Source: JAOBAU01 sp034667465
GTDB taxonomy: Bacteria; Acidobacteriota; Thermoanaerobaculia; Gp7-AA8
Direction: 5' to 3'
Assembly (NCBI GenBank): GCA_034667465.1
Contig: JAXDJV010000023.1
Location: 65,643 to 129,642, forward strand
Length of the DNA: 64,000 bases
Part shown: positions 52,281 to 59,808 of the stretch, piece after piece
Position numbering within the stretch: the stretch's first letter is position 1
How the letters are laid out: every line of letters starts with the position of its first letter
Position numbers and translations under genes: made by a program
The notes under the pieces: generated by a model
What the model was told of the DNA's origin: nothing
Seen by the model: only the letters and a program-made list of their open reading frames with translations
Databases searched by the model: none

Positions 52281-53882
52281 TTACGCGGGCTGGCTCGCAA
52301 CTGCGCCGGAGCCGTCATCACTCCAGACGACGTTCGCGAGCGCCGGCACATCGCCGCGCATCGTCTCGAACATCTCTTCGACGTCGACGGAACGGAACTC
52401 GTTCGCGGCTGGGTAGAGCTTCGCGCCGATGCGGCGGAAGATCTCAACGTCCGTCACCGCCTGGCCTTTCGGCGGATACGCCTGATGGATGCGCTGCACG
52501 CGTCCCTGGAGGTTCGTGAACGTTCCTTCTTTTTCGACGTGCACCGTCGCGGGGAGAAGCACGTCGGCGACTTCGTTGAGCGGATGATTGACGTCCCACG
52601 AGTGGACGATGAGCGTCTTCGCCTGACGAAGGTTCGCGATGACCTGCGGATCTTTGGCGCGATCGCTGAATCCGGCGTCGCAGATGTAGAGAACGTCGAT
52701 GCCCGCAGCGCCTTCGGTCATTAGCTGTTCTACCGATTTCGCCGTCTTCGCGCCGACGCCGACGTTTTGTACGCCGCGGAAATTCGGCGCGCCCTGCGTG
52801 CCGAGTATCCATTCCGTGCGCGTCTTCATTTTGATCGGGCCGATCGAATCGACCATCACGTCGAGCGTCGCGGCGCCGGCGTTGTCGGCGAAGAGTTTCT
52901 TCGCCAGCCACGCTTCTTCATTGGTCATGTTTGCGGAAGCGATGACCGCGATCTTCTCGCCGGTCGTTCCGTTGAACGCCGCGGCGATTGCGTCGAGCGC
53001 TTCCATCCATGTCGAGATGCCGAGGTAGTCGTCGTCGTTGCGAACCTTCGGAACGACCACGCGATCGGTCTCGTAACGCTCGTGCGAGAAACGGCCGTAG
53101 TCGCAGAGCCAGTGATCGTTGACGTCGGGATTGACGCGCGGGCGATAGCGGAAGACCTGTCCGTTGCGGTGGCCGACGAAGATGTTGCAGCCGACGTCGC
53201 AGCCGTTGCAGACCGACTCCGCGGAGTCGAGGTTCCAGACGCGCGATTCGAAGCGAAACTCGCGCGTGGTCAGCGCGCCGGTCGGACAGATGTCGGTGAC
53301 GCACGCGGACATCCAGTTGTCGAGCGGCGTGTCGGGGAAGACGCCGACTTCCGTCGCCGCGCCGCGCTTGAAGAATCCGAGCTCTTTCGTCTCGGTGATC
53401 TCCTGCGTGAATCGGATGCAGCGCGTGCAGTGAATGCAGCGATTCATGTTCTGCACGACATGCGGTCCGATGGCCGTGCGGTCCATGCCGGGATAGGTCC
53501 GTTTGTGCTCGCCGTAGCGTGACTCGACCGAGCCGTAGTTGAACGAGTAGTCCTGCAGCGGACACTCGCCGGCTTTGTCGCAGATCGGGCAGTCGAGCGG
53601 ATGGTTGATGAGGAGAAACTCCATCTGCCCTTTGCGCGCTTTGTCGACCTTGTCGTTGTAGACGTGAATCTTCATCCCGTCTTTGACCGGTGTCGCGCAG
53701 CCCGCCTGCAGTTTCGGCATCCCTTCGACTTCGACGAGACACATGCGGCACTGGCCGACGACGGTCAGCGAGGGGTGATAACAGAAATGAGGGACGTGAA
53801 CGTCCGCGGCTTTCGCCGCTTCGATGACGTTGATGCCGTCCTGGACGTCGACCTCGACGCCGTCGATCGTTACTTTCGCCAT
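52281..53882 (-). CDS. nuoG: NADH-quinone oxidoreductase subunit G
   Basis: The peripheral-arm iron-sulphur subunit of complex I, 533 aa, first gene of the operon. The 2Fe-2S region is PHFCYHPSLTVVGQCRMCLV, the His-ligated cluster HPLDCPICDKAGECPLQD, and a 4Fe-4S cluster NRCIHCTRCIRF with a downstream CPTGAL. The CNGCDVGCNIFVG...WLCDYGRF pattern matches the N7-type cluster. It is shorter than E. coli NuoG (about 900 aa), as in many other bacteria. The ATG is at 53882. Promoter and Rex operator lie 49-106 bp upstream. Confidence 0.95.
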   Translation of the reverse strand: MAKVTIDGVEVDVQDGINVIEAAKAADVHVPHFCYHPSLTVVGQCRMCLVEVEGMPKLQAGCATPVKDGMKIHVYNDKVDKARKGQMEFLLINHPLDCPICDKAGECPLQDYSFNYGSVESRYGEHKRTYPGMDRTAIGPHVVQNMNRCIHCTRCIRFTQEITETKELGFFKRGAATEVGVFPDTPLDNWMSACVTDICPTGALTTREFRFESRVWNLDSAESVCNGCDVGCNIFVGHRNGQVFRYRPRVNPDVNDHWLCDYGRFSHERYETDRVVVPKVRNDDDYLGISTWMEALDAIAAAFNGTTGEKIAVIASANMTNEEAWLAKKLFADNAGAATLDVMVDSIGPIKMKTRTEWILGTQGAPNFRGVQNVGVGAKTAKSVEQLMTEGAAGIDVLYICDAGFSDRAKDPQVIANLRQAKTLIVHSWDVNHPLNEVADVLLPATVHVEKEGTFTNLQGRVQRIHQAYPPKGQAVTDVEIFRRIGAKLYPAANEFRSVDVEEMFETMRGDVPALANVVWSDDGSGAVASQPA

Positions 53883-53930
53883 AGTGTTCGCCTGGGTGAT
53901 GCGCGGGGGATCGGTTCTTTCACATGAGGC

Positions 53931-53948
53931 GGGTGAAAGTTTTCACAA
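53931..53948 (-). promoter_or_regulatory. Rex operator of the nuo operon
   Basis: On the minus strand TTGTGAAAACTTTCACCC, 16 of 18 positions matching the Rex consensus TTGTGAA-N4-TTCACAA (only the final AA differs). It lies 48 bp upstream of the nuoG ATG, about 5-20 nt downstream of the predicted transcription start, where a bound repressor would block RNA polymerase. Confidence 0.8.
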
Positions 53949-53959
53949 ACCGGTTGCGG

Positions 53960-53988
53960 AGCATAACGATTCGATTCCGCATCGTCAA
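53960..53988 (-). promoter_or_regulatory. Sigma-70 promoter of the nuo operon
   Basis: Minus strand TTGACG (53988-53983), 17-nt spacer, TATGCT (53965-53960). This is the best -35/-10 pair I found in the window, directly ahead of the Rex operator and nuoG. Confidence 0.65.
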
Positions 53989-54023
53989 CGACATCACGCG
54001 AGGAGTAGTAGCATGCGCCTCGC

Positions 54024-55001
54024 ATGAAAAAAGACGTCCTCATCGCCATCGCTGCGATCGCCATCGTCGCCGCTCTCTGCTTCGGTTTGAATGCCATGCG
54101 GCTGCCTCTTCCTCCGACTCCTTCGCAGCCATACGCGGCTTCTTCGACCGCGACGGAATCGCAGCCTGCAACGATCGGTCACGTCGTCATGCACGTCAAC
54201 GGCGAAGCGGTCACCGAAGAGGAGTTCAACGCCGCGTTTCAGCAGCTTCCGGAACAGCTCCAGCAGCAGTTCGCATCGGAGATCGGGAAGCAGGCGCTCG
54301 CCGAGCGGATCGTCCGTCTGAAACTGCTCGAGCAGGAAGGACGGCGGAGAGGGCTCGAGAAGGAGCCGCGTGTCGCCGCGCAGGTCGCGCTGAGCCGCAC
54401 CAACGCGCTCGCCGACGTGACGTTCTCGAAGATGCAGCAGCCGGCCAGCGAAGCGGCGGTCACGAAGTTCTATGAAGAGAATCGCGCGAAGCTCGAGTCG
54501 ATCGAGCTGAATCACATCCTCCTCTCGTACGCCGGCAGTGAAGCGCCGCCACGCGACGGCGGCGCGCGGCTGACGCAGGAGCAGGCCATTCAGAAAGCGC
54601 TGCAGCTTCGCGCGAAGCTGAAACAGGGCGGCGATTTCGCGGCGCTCGCAAAGCAGTACTCCGATGACGCTGCGAGCGGAGCGCGCGGCGGCAGCCTCGG
54701 CGAGATCGCGCACGGCATGCTGCCCCCGGAGCTCGACAAGATCGTCTTCGAGCTGCCGGTCGGCGAAGTGAGTCAGCCGGTGCCGTCGCGCTACGGAATT
54801 CACATCTTCAAAGTGACGAAAAAACAGGGCGAGCCGAATGCACAGATCCGCTCGATGATCGCGCAGCGCGTCGCACAGCAGGACGCGATGCAGAAGATCG
54901 AAGCGATGCGCAAGTCGGCGAAGATCGACTTCGACGCGAAGTTCTTCCCGAACGCGAAGACGCTGCCGGTCCCGCCGGCCGCGGTGAAAAACCGCTCTTA
55001 G
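54024..55001 (+). CDS. Parvulin-type peptidyl-prolyl isomerase (SurA/PrsA-like)
   Basis: A chaperone-isomerase acting on exported proteins. It is 325 aa. One N-terminal membrane segment (VLIAIAAIAIVAALCFGL, signal anchor) is followed by a SurA-N-like helical domain (NGEAVTEEEFNAAFQQLPEQ). A rotamase domain (about 155-280) has LNHILLSYAGS, FAALAKQYSDDAASGARGGS, LGEIAHGMLPPELDKIVFEL and YGIHIFKVTKK. A C-terminal helix completes it. Start is divergent from nuoG across 141 bp that contain the nuo promoter. Confidence 0.9.
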   Translation: MKKDVLIAIAAIAIVAALCFGLNAMRLPLPPTPSQPYAASSTATESQPATIGHVVMHVNGEAVTEEEFNAAFQQLPEQLQQQFASEIGKQALAERIVRLKLLEQEGRRRGLEKEPRVAAQVALSRTNALADVTFSKMQQPASEAAVTKFYEENRAKLESIELNHILLSYAGSEAPPRDGGARLTQEQAIQKALQLRAKLKQGGDFAALAKQYSDDAASGARGGSLGEIAHGMLPPELDKIVFELPVGEVSQPVPSRYGIHIFKVTKKQGEPNAQIRSMIAQRVAQQDAMQKIEAMRKSAKIDFDAKFFPNAKTLPVPPAAVKNRS

Positions 55002-55006
55002 CGCGA

Positions 55007-55012
55007 TACACT
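55007..55012 (+). promoter_or_regulatory. Candidate -10 box of the receiver gene
   Basis: TACACT, 13 nt before the ATG at 55026 and immediately after the stop of the isomerase gene. Confidence 0.35.
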
Positions 55013-55025
55013 GTTGCCACCCCGC

Positions 55026-55421
55026 ATGACAATCGCCGCGCCGAAGGTTCTCGTCGTCGAAGACAACGACATGAACATGCAGCTCGTCGAGTATCTGCTC
55101 GAAGAGGGCGGATACGAGATCGTGAAAGCGAGCAGCGGCGAAGAAGCGCTGGCGATCACACGCGACTCCGATTCGAAGGCGCCCGATCTCATCCTGATGG
55201 ATATTCATCTGCCCGGGATGGACGGTCTGAGCGTCGTGCGCGAGATCAAATCGGACGCGCGCATGCGAGGCGTTCCGATCCTCGCGCTGACCGCGCACGC
55301 GATGCGCGGCGACAAAGACCGCTTCCTCGAAGCAGGATGCGACGGCTACATCTCCAAGCCGATCGACGTGAAAACGTTCCTCTCGTCGATCGAACAGTAC
55401 ATTCGAAGGGATGAAGGATGA
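55026..55421 (+). CDS. Single-domain response regulator (CheY/DivK-like)
   Basis: 131 aa consisting of a receiver domain only. The acidic pair is VVEDNDMN (E12/D13), the phospho-acceptor is D59 in LILMDIHLPGMDG, the Thr is in ILALTAHAM and the Lys is in YISKPIDVKTF. No output domain, so it acts by protein contact. Its stop codon TGA (55419-55421) is contributed by the first arm of the GGATGAA array, which replaces the last residues with Arg-Arg-Asp-Glu-Gly. The upstream frame to a TTG at 55014 is possible, but the ATG is preferred. Confidence 0.92.
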   Translation: MTIAAPKVLVVEDNDMNMQLVEYLLEEGGYEIVKASSGEEALAITRDSDSKAPDLILMDIHLPGMDGLSVVREIKSDARMRGVPILALTAHAMRGDKDRFLEAGCDGYISKPIDVKTFLSSIEQYIRRDEG

Positions 55422-55487
55422 AGGATGAAGGATGAATAAAGGCGAAGGCCTTTGACTTCTTCATCCTTCATCCTTCTGCCTTCATCC
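55409..55487. repeat. Inverted pair of heptanucleotide arrays (GGATGAA / TTCATCC)
   Basis: Four perfect GGATGAA copies (55409-55436) and, after a 23-nt spacer, TTCATCC, TTCATCC, TTCTGCC, TTCATCC (55460-55487). It supplies the stop of the receiver gene and sits just upstream of the saccharopine dehydrogenase-like gene. Confidence 0.95.
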
Positions 55488-55518
55488 TTCACCAAAAATC
55501 CTGAAACAAGGAGCACCC

Positions 55519-56655
55519 GTGTTCAACATCCTCGTCCTCGGCTCCGGCCGCATGGGCCTCGGCGCCGCCTACGACTTCGCACAACAGCCTGACGTCGAGC
55601 GCGTTACCGTCGCCGACATCGAATTCGCTCGCGCCGAAGCGGTCGCAAAACGGATCGGCAGCAGCAAAGTCGTTCCCGTTCAGATCGACGTCACTGACCA
55701 CAAAGCGGTCGTCGAGCTAATGCGCGGCCACGCATCGACGCTCAGCTGCGTCGTCTACAAGCTCAACGTCCAGCTCGCACGCGCCGCCATCGAAGCCGGC
55801 ACGAACTTCTGCGACCTCGGCGGCAACAACGAGGTCGTCGGCGCCGAGCTCGCGCTCGATGCCGAAGCGCGCGACGCCGGAATCACGATCGTTCCCGACT
55901 GCGGACTCGCTCCCGGCATGGTGGCGGTGCTCGTCGCACACGCGGTGGAGCGATTCACGAATGTCGACGAGATTCACATTCGCGTCGGCGGACTGCCGCA
56001 GGATCCGAAGCCGCCGCTCAACTATCAGATGGTCTTCTCCGTCGAAGGACTGATCAACGAGTACGTCGAACGCGCCCGAGTCATGCGCGACGGAAAGATC
56101 CTCGAAGTCGAATCGATGACCGAGATCGAAGAGCTGGAGTTTCCGGAGCCGTTCGGAAAGATGGAAGCCTTCCAGACTTCCGGCGGCACGTCGACGCTTC
56201 CCGAAACGTTTCAGGGCCGCGTGAAAGAGCTCGATTACAAAACGATCCGCTACAAGGGTCACGGCGAGAAGATCAAAACGATGATCGACCTCGGCCTCTG
56301 CAGCTCGACGCCGATCGAAGTTGACGGCGTGCGCATCGCGCCGCGGCGGCTGCTGTCGGATCTCATCGTGAAGAACCTGCCGGCTGACGGCCCGGACGTC
56401 GTGCTGGTGCGCGTCGAAGTGATCGGCGACGGCAAACGGCTTCGCTACGACATCATCGATTACCAGGACGAAGCGACCGGACTCTCCGCGATGATGCGGA
56501 CGACGGCGTTCCCGGCGGCGATCGTCGCGCTGATGATGGCGCGCGGAGACGTCACGAAGAAAGGCGCCATGCCGCAGGAGCGCTGCATCCCGACGCAGAA
56601 GTTCATGGATGAGCTGGCGAAGCGGAAGATCGACGTCAAAGAGGAGTGGAGCTAG
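55519..56655 (+). CDS. Saccharopine dehydrogenase-family oxidoreductase
   Basis: 378 aa from GTG, with AAGGAG 5 nt upstream. The NAD(P)-binding start is FNILVLGSGRMGLGAAYDFA, with a first Asp in VTVADIEF that favours NAD, followed by the saccharopine dehydrogenase core (NFCDLGGNNEVV, IVPDCGLAPGMVAVL). The C-terminal catalytic domain contains ELDYKTIRYKGH and FPAAIVALMMARG. This group includes lysine/saccharopine and carboxynorspermidine dehydrogenases, so the substrate is an amino acid or polyamine but is not determined. No lysine-pathway neighbours are present. Confidence 0.85.
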   Translation: MFNILVLGSGRMGLGAAYDFAQQPDVERVTVADIEFARAEAVAKRIGSSKVVPVQIDVTDHKAVVELMRGHASTLSCVVYKLNVQLARAAIEAGTNFCDLGGNNEVVGAELALDAEARDAGITIVPDCGLAPGMVAVLVAHAVERFTNVDEIHIRVGGLPQDPKPPLNYQMVFSVEGLINEYVERARVMRDGKILEVESMTEIEELEFPEPFGKMEAFQTSGGTSTLPETFQGRVKELDYKTIRYKGHGEKIKTMIDLGLCSSTPIEVDGVRIAPRRLLSDLIVKNLPADGPDVVLVRVEVIGDGKRLRYDIIDYQDEATGLSAMMRTTAFPAAIVALMMARGDVTKKGAMPQERCIPTQKFMDELAKRKIDVKEEWS

Positions 56656-56657
56656 CG

Positions 56658-57005
56658 ATGCAACTCCTGCTGCGTTGGCTGCTGAACACGATCGCGCTCT
56701 TCATCGTGGTGACGGTCGTGCCGGGCTTTTCGTATCGGACGGTCGTCACGCTCGCCATTGCCGCCGCCGTGCTCGGCCTGTTGAACGCGATCGTCAGGCC
56801 GATCCTCTTTCTGCTCACGCTGCCGCTCACGATCGTGACCCTCGGTCTTTTTCTGATCGTGCTGAACGCGATCATGCTCGAGCTGACCGACATGCTCGTG
56901 CCGGGCTTCGACATCAGTCATTTCCGGTGGGCGATCATCGGCGCGATCGTCCTCGGGCTCGTCTCGCTGATCACGAATCGGATCGGACGACGCGAGAAGA
57001 GCTGA
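56658..57005 (+). CDS. Phage-holin-superfamily-IV-like membrane protein
   Basis: 115 aa from the ATG at 56658 (GAGGAG about 11 nt before). Four hydrophobic segments: LLLRWLLNTIALFIVVTVV, VVTLAIAAAVLGLLNAIV, PILFLLTLPLTIVTLGLFLI and WAIIGAIVLGLVSLIT. The family (PF04020) is named for phage holins but is common on chromosomes with no phage nearby, as here, and its function is unclear. It starts 3 bp after the saccharopine dehydrogenase-like gene, so the two are probably co-transcribed. Confidence 0.85.
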   Translation: MQLLLRWLLNTIALFIVVTVVPGFSYRTVVTLAIAAAVLGLLNAIVRPILFLLTLPLTIVTLGLFLIVLNAIMLELTDMLVPGFDISHFRWAIIGAIVLGLVSLITNRIGRREKS

Positions 57006-57012
57006 GTCTTGT

Positions 57013-57018
57013 TACACT
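57013..57018 (+). promoter_or_regulatory. Candidate -10 box of the STAS gene
   Basis: TACACT, 29 nt before the TTG start at 57048 and 8 bp after the holin-like stop. A Shine-Dalgarno AAGGAG follows at 57034-57039. Confidence 0.35.
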
Positions 57019-57047
57019 AGCGCCGACTTTTCGAAGGAGATCTGCTT

Positions 57048-57398
57048 TTGAACATCATCAAAAACCGCGTCAGTGACGTCACAGTGCTGGACATCCAGGG
57101 TGTGATCAAGCTCGGAGAGAGCGCCCGCGAGTTCTCGAGCTATCTCGAGAAAGTCCTCAATGACGAGACCGGTCCGGTGATGATCAACTTCGAAGCGATC
57201 AACTACATGGACTCGACCGGCCTCGGCGAGCTCATCGGTTACCTGCAGAAGTTCGAAGACCGCCAGCGCAAGATGGCGCTCGTAAAGCCGTCGCACAGAA
57301 TCCTCGCCCTGCTGAAGATCACGAAGCTCGATACGGTGTTCAAGATCTTCGACTCGCGGGAGACGGCGATGGCGTATCTGACGGATACGGCGGCATGA
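57048..57398 (+). CDS. STAS-domain anti-anti-sigma factor
   Basis: 116 aa from TTG with AAGGAG 8 nt upstream. SpoIIAA/RsbV-like: MINFEAINYMDSTGLGELIG, with Ser56 in DSTGLG as the phosphorylatable residue, and ISLGES-like VIKLGESAREF near the start. It would relieve an anti-sigma kinase; no RsbW partner is adjacent. The stop TGA (57396-57398) lies in the first GCATGAG unit of a heptanucleotide array. Confidence 0.92.
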   Translation: MNIIKNRVSDVTVLDIQGVIKLGESAREFSSYLEKVLNDETGPVMINFEAINYMDSTGLGELIGYLQKFEDRQRKMALVKPSHRILALLKITKLDTVFKIFDSRETAMAYLTDTAA

Positions 57399-57455
57399 GG
57401 CATGAGGCATGAGTAAAACCGCCTCTGCTCATACCTCATCACTCATGCCTCATAC
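57393..57455. repeat. Inverted pair of heptanucleotide arrays (GCATGAG / CTCATNC)
   Basis: Three perfect GCATGAG copies (57393-57413), then CTCATAC, CTCATCA, CTCATGC, CTCATAC (57428-57455). The second arm is degenerate. It supplies the stop of the STAS gene and lies upstream of nuoA. Confidence 0.9.
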
Positions 57456-57528
57456 CTCTTCTCATCCCCTTGCCTCTCGCGCTGCTTCCCGTTAGCATTC
57501 GCGCCCGCGGCGCAGCCGCAACCGAGTA

Positions 57529-57900
57529 ATGACACGCTCCTTTCTCCCCGTCCTGATCATGCTCATCGTCGCTCTCGGCGTTGGCGTGGTCATTCTTTCG
57601 CTGAATTGGTTCGTTGGACGGCATCAGCGCAATCCGTCGAAAGCGGCGCCGTACGAGAGCGGTGTGCCTCTCCTCGACACGAACCGCAAGCGCGTCAACG
57701 TCCGCTTCTACCAGATCGCGATGCTGTTCATTCTGTTCGACATCGAAGCCGCCTTTCTTTATCCATGGGCGGTGATTTATCGCGACGCCAGCCACGGCAA
57801 CGCCGGGATGTTTCTCTTCGGCGAAATGCTCGTCTTCATCCTTCTCCTCGGCGTCGGCTACGTCTACGTCTGGAAGAAGAAGGCGTTCGACTGGAAGTGA
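57529..57900 (+). CDS. nuoA: NADH-quinone oxidoreductase subunit A
   Basis: A small membrane subunit of complex I, 123 aa, three hydrophobic helices. It has YESGVPLLDTNRKRVNVRFY, FILFDIEAAFLYPWAVIY with the conserved acidic residues, and a C-terminal VYVWKKKAFDWK. Typical operons continue with nuoB, nuoC and nuoD, but here nuoE follows after 9 bp. Confidence 0.95.
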   Translation: MTRSFLPVLIMLIVALGVGVVILSLNWFVGRHQRNPSKAAPYESGVPLLDTNRKRVNVRFYQIAMLFILFDIEAAFLYPWAVIYRDASHGNAGMFLFGEMLVFILLLGVGYVYVWKKKAFDWK

Positions 57901-57909
57901 ATCCAACCA

Positions 57910-58440
57910 ATGGCTGATCTGCATCCCGACAATCCGTACGCAAAAGACCGCTTCCCCGATCGCGCGAAGCAGGTCGAGTTTCCTCCCGAGCACAAAGCGC
58001 GCTTCGAACATCTGCTGACGCGCTATCCGACCAAAGAAGCGTGTCTGCTGCCGACGCTGCATCTCGCCCAGGAAGTGTGGGGCTGGATCTCGCCCGAGGT
58101 CGTGCACTACGTCGGATCGTTGCTCGATCTTTCGCCGGCGCAGGTGTTCGGCGTCGTCTCGTTCTACAACATGTACAACCAGAAACCTGTGGGGAAGTAT
58201 CACCTGCAGGTCTGCACGAATCTCAGCTGCATGGTCTCGAACGCGTACGACATCTATGACCATCTCTGCGATCGCCTGAAAATCAATCCGGGCGAGACGA
58301 CGAAGGACGGCCTCTACACCGTCGTCGAAGTCGAGTGCCTCGGTTCGTGCGGCACCGCTCCCGTCGTGCAGATCAACAACGACTATCACGAGAACATGGA
58401 CGTGGCGAAGATGGACGCGCTGCTTCCGACACTCAAATGA
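57910..58440 (+). CDS. nuoE: NADH-quinone oxidoreductase subunit E
   Basis: The 24-kDa 2Fe-2S subunit of complex I, 176 aa. Thioredoxin-like domain with VCTNLSCMVSNA (two Cys) and VECLGSCGTAPVVQIN (two Cys), the full 2Fe-2S ligand set. The N-terminal helical part begins FPPEHKARFEHLLTRYP-like. The stop overlaps the nuoF ATG (58437-58440). Confidence 0.96.
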   Translation: MADLHPDNPYAKDRFPDRAKQVEFPPEHKARFEHLLTRYPTKEACLLPTLHLAQEVWGWISPEVVHYVGSLLDLSPAQVFGVVSFYNMYNQKPVGKYHLQVCTNLSCMVSNAYDIYDHLCDRLKINPGETTKDGLYTVVEVECLGSCGTAPVVQINNDYHENMDVAKMDALLPTLK

Positions 58441-59741
58441 CGGATCCGATCAAAGTCCTGACAGCCAACATCGACAAGCCGAATTCGGCGTCGATCGATA
58501 CGTACGGCGACTACGCCGCGGCGCGCAAAGCGCTGGCGATGAAGCCGGAAGAGGTCATCAACCTGGTCAAAGATTCGGAGCTCCGCGGACGCGGCGGCGC
58601 CGGATTCCCGACCGGCATGAAGTGGTCGTTCGTTCCGAAGAACGCTCCGAAGCCGACGTACCTGCTCTGCAACGCGGATGAGTCGGAGCCGGGGACGTTC
58701 AAGGATCGCGTCATCATCGAGCAGGATCCGCATCTGCTGCTCGAAGGAATGCTCATCTCCGCATACGCGATCGGCTCCTGCCCGATGGCGTACATCTACA
58801 TCCGCGGCGAGTTCTATTTCGGCGCGACCGTCCTCGACAAAGCGCTCGAAGAAGCGCGCGCCAAAGGTTTCCTCGGCAAAAACATTTTCGGCAGCGGCTT
58901 CGACTTCGACATGACCGTGCACCGCGGTGCCGGCGCCTACATCTGCGGCGAAGAAACGGGACTGATCGAATCGCTCGAAGGTCATCGCGGCCAGCCGCGC
59001 GTCAAGCCGCCGTTCCCCGCGGTCGTCGGCGTGTTCGGCGGCCCGACCGTCGTCAACAACGTCGAGACGCTCGCCTGCGTGCCGCTCATCGTGAAGAACG
59101 GCGCGGAGTGGTTCAAGGGATTCGGTACGCCGAAGAACACCGGACCGAAGCTCTACTGCGTCTCCGGCAACGTGAAGAAGCCGGGCGTGTACGAGTTCCC
59201 GATGGGCATCAACTTGAAGGAACTGATCTACGACCACTGCGGCGGCATCACCGGCGATCGCAAACTGAAAGCGGTCATCCCGGGCGGAGCGTCTGCGCCG
59301 ATGCTGCTTCCTGATGAGATCGATCTGCCGCTCAACTTCGACGCGGTGATGAAGGCCGGCTCGATGCTTGGCTCCGCCGGAATCATCGTGCTCGACGAAT
59401 CGGTCTGCATCGTCGACGCGGTCTGGCGTCTGGCGAAGTTCTTCGCTCACGAGTCGTGCGGTCAGTGCACGCCGTGCCGCGAAGGAACGAACTGGCTGGA
59501 GTCGATTCTCGATCGTCTCGAGCGGGGAGAGGGTCGTCCGCAGGACGCCGATCTGCTGCTCGACATGTCGGACAACATCGGCGGCAAATCGCTCTGCGCA
59601 CTCGGCGACGCGGCCATCGGTCCGGTCATCTCGAGCGTGAGGAAGTTCCGCGACGAGTACGTCTACCACGTGACGCACAAGTCGTGTCTGCCAGGGACGA
59701 GACGTTATCGCAGACTCGACATGCCGGTCGCGGCGCACTGA
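58437..59741 (+). CDS. nuoF: NADH-quinone oxidoreductase subunit F
   Basis: The 51-kDa NADH/FMN subunit of complex I, 434 aa. NADH/FMN-binding GRGGAGFPTGMKWSFVPK and CNADESEPGTFKDR, FMN site GAGAYICGEETGLIESLEG, and 4Fe-4S motif ESCGQCTPCREG with a downstream Cys in GGKSLCALGDAA. The start is the ATG overlapping the nuoE stop. A mini palindromic repeat lies 8 bp after the stop. Confidence 0.96.
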   Translation: MTDPIKVLTANIDKPNSASIDTYGDYAAARKALAMKPEEVINLVKDSELRGRGGAGFPTGMKWSFVPKNAPKPTYLLCNADESEPGTFKDRVIIEQDPHLLLEGMLISAYAIGSCPMAYIYIRGEFYFGATVLDKALEEARAKGFLGKNIFGSGFDFDMTVHRGAGAYICGEETGLIESLEGHRGQPRVKPPFPAVVGVFGGPTVVNNVETLACVPLIVKNGAEWFKGFGTPKNTGPKLYCVSGNVKKPGVYEFPMGINLKELIYDHCGGITGDRKLKAVIPGGASAPMLLPDEIDLPLNFDAVMKAGSMLGSAGIIVLDESVCIVDAVWRLAKFFAHESCGQCTPCREGTNWLESILDRLERGEGRPQDADLLLDMSDNIGGKSLCALGDAAIGPVISSVRKFRDEYVYHVTHKSCLPGTRRYRRLDMPVAAH

Positions 59742-59749
59742 GCCCGCAC

Positions 59750-59776
59750 GTCATCCTTCGCTACGCTCAGGATGAC
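59750..59776. repeat. REP-like palindromic element G (minimal, 27 bp)
   Basis: GTCATCC-TTCGCTACGCTCA-GGATGAC: only the outer 7-bp arms and one inner end remain. It lies between nuoF and the secreted protein gene and looks like a deleted remnant of the full element. Confidence 0.8.
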
Positions 59777-59795
59777 GTTCGCGATCGTTGTTCCG

Positions 59796-59801
59796 TATCT
59801 T
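59796..59801 (+). promoter_or_regulatory. Candidate -10 box of the 59809 gene
   Basis: TATCTT, 7 nt before the ATG at 59809, no Shine-Dalgarno sequence. Fits the leaderless pattern. Confidence 0.35.
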
Positions 59802-59808
59802 TCCCGTC

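Noticed and set aside
56658..57005. Holin-like gene as a prophage marker
   Set aside because: No other phage genes lie around it, and this family is common on chromosomes outside phage.
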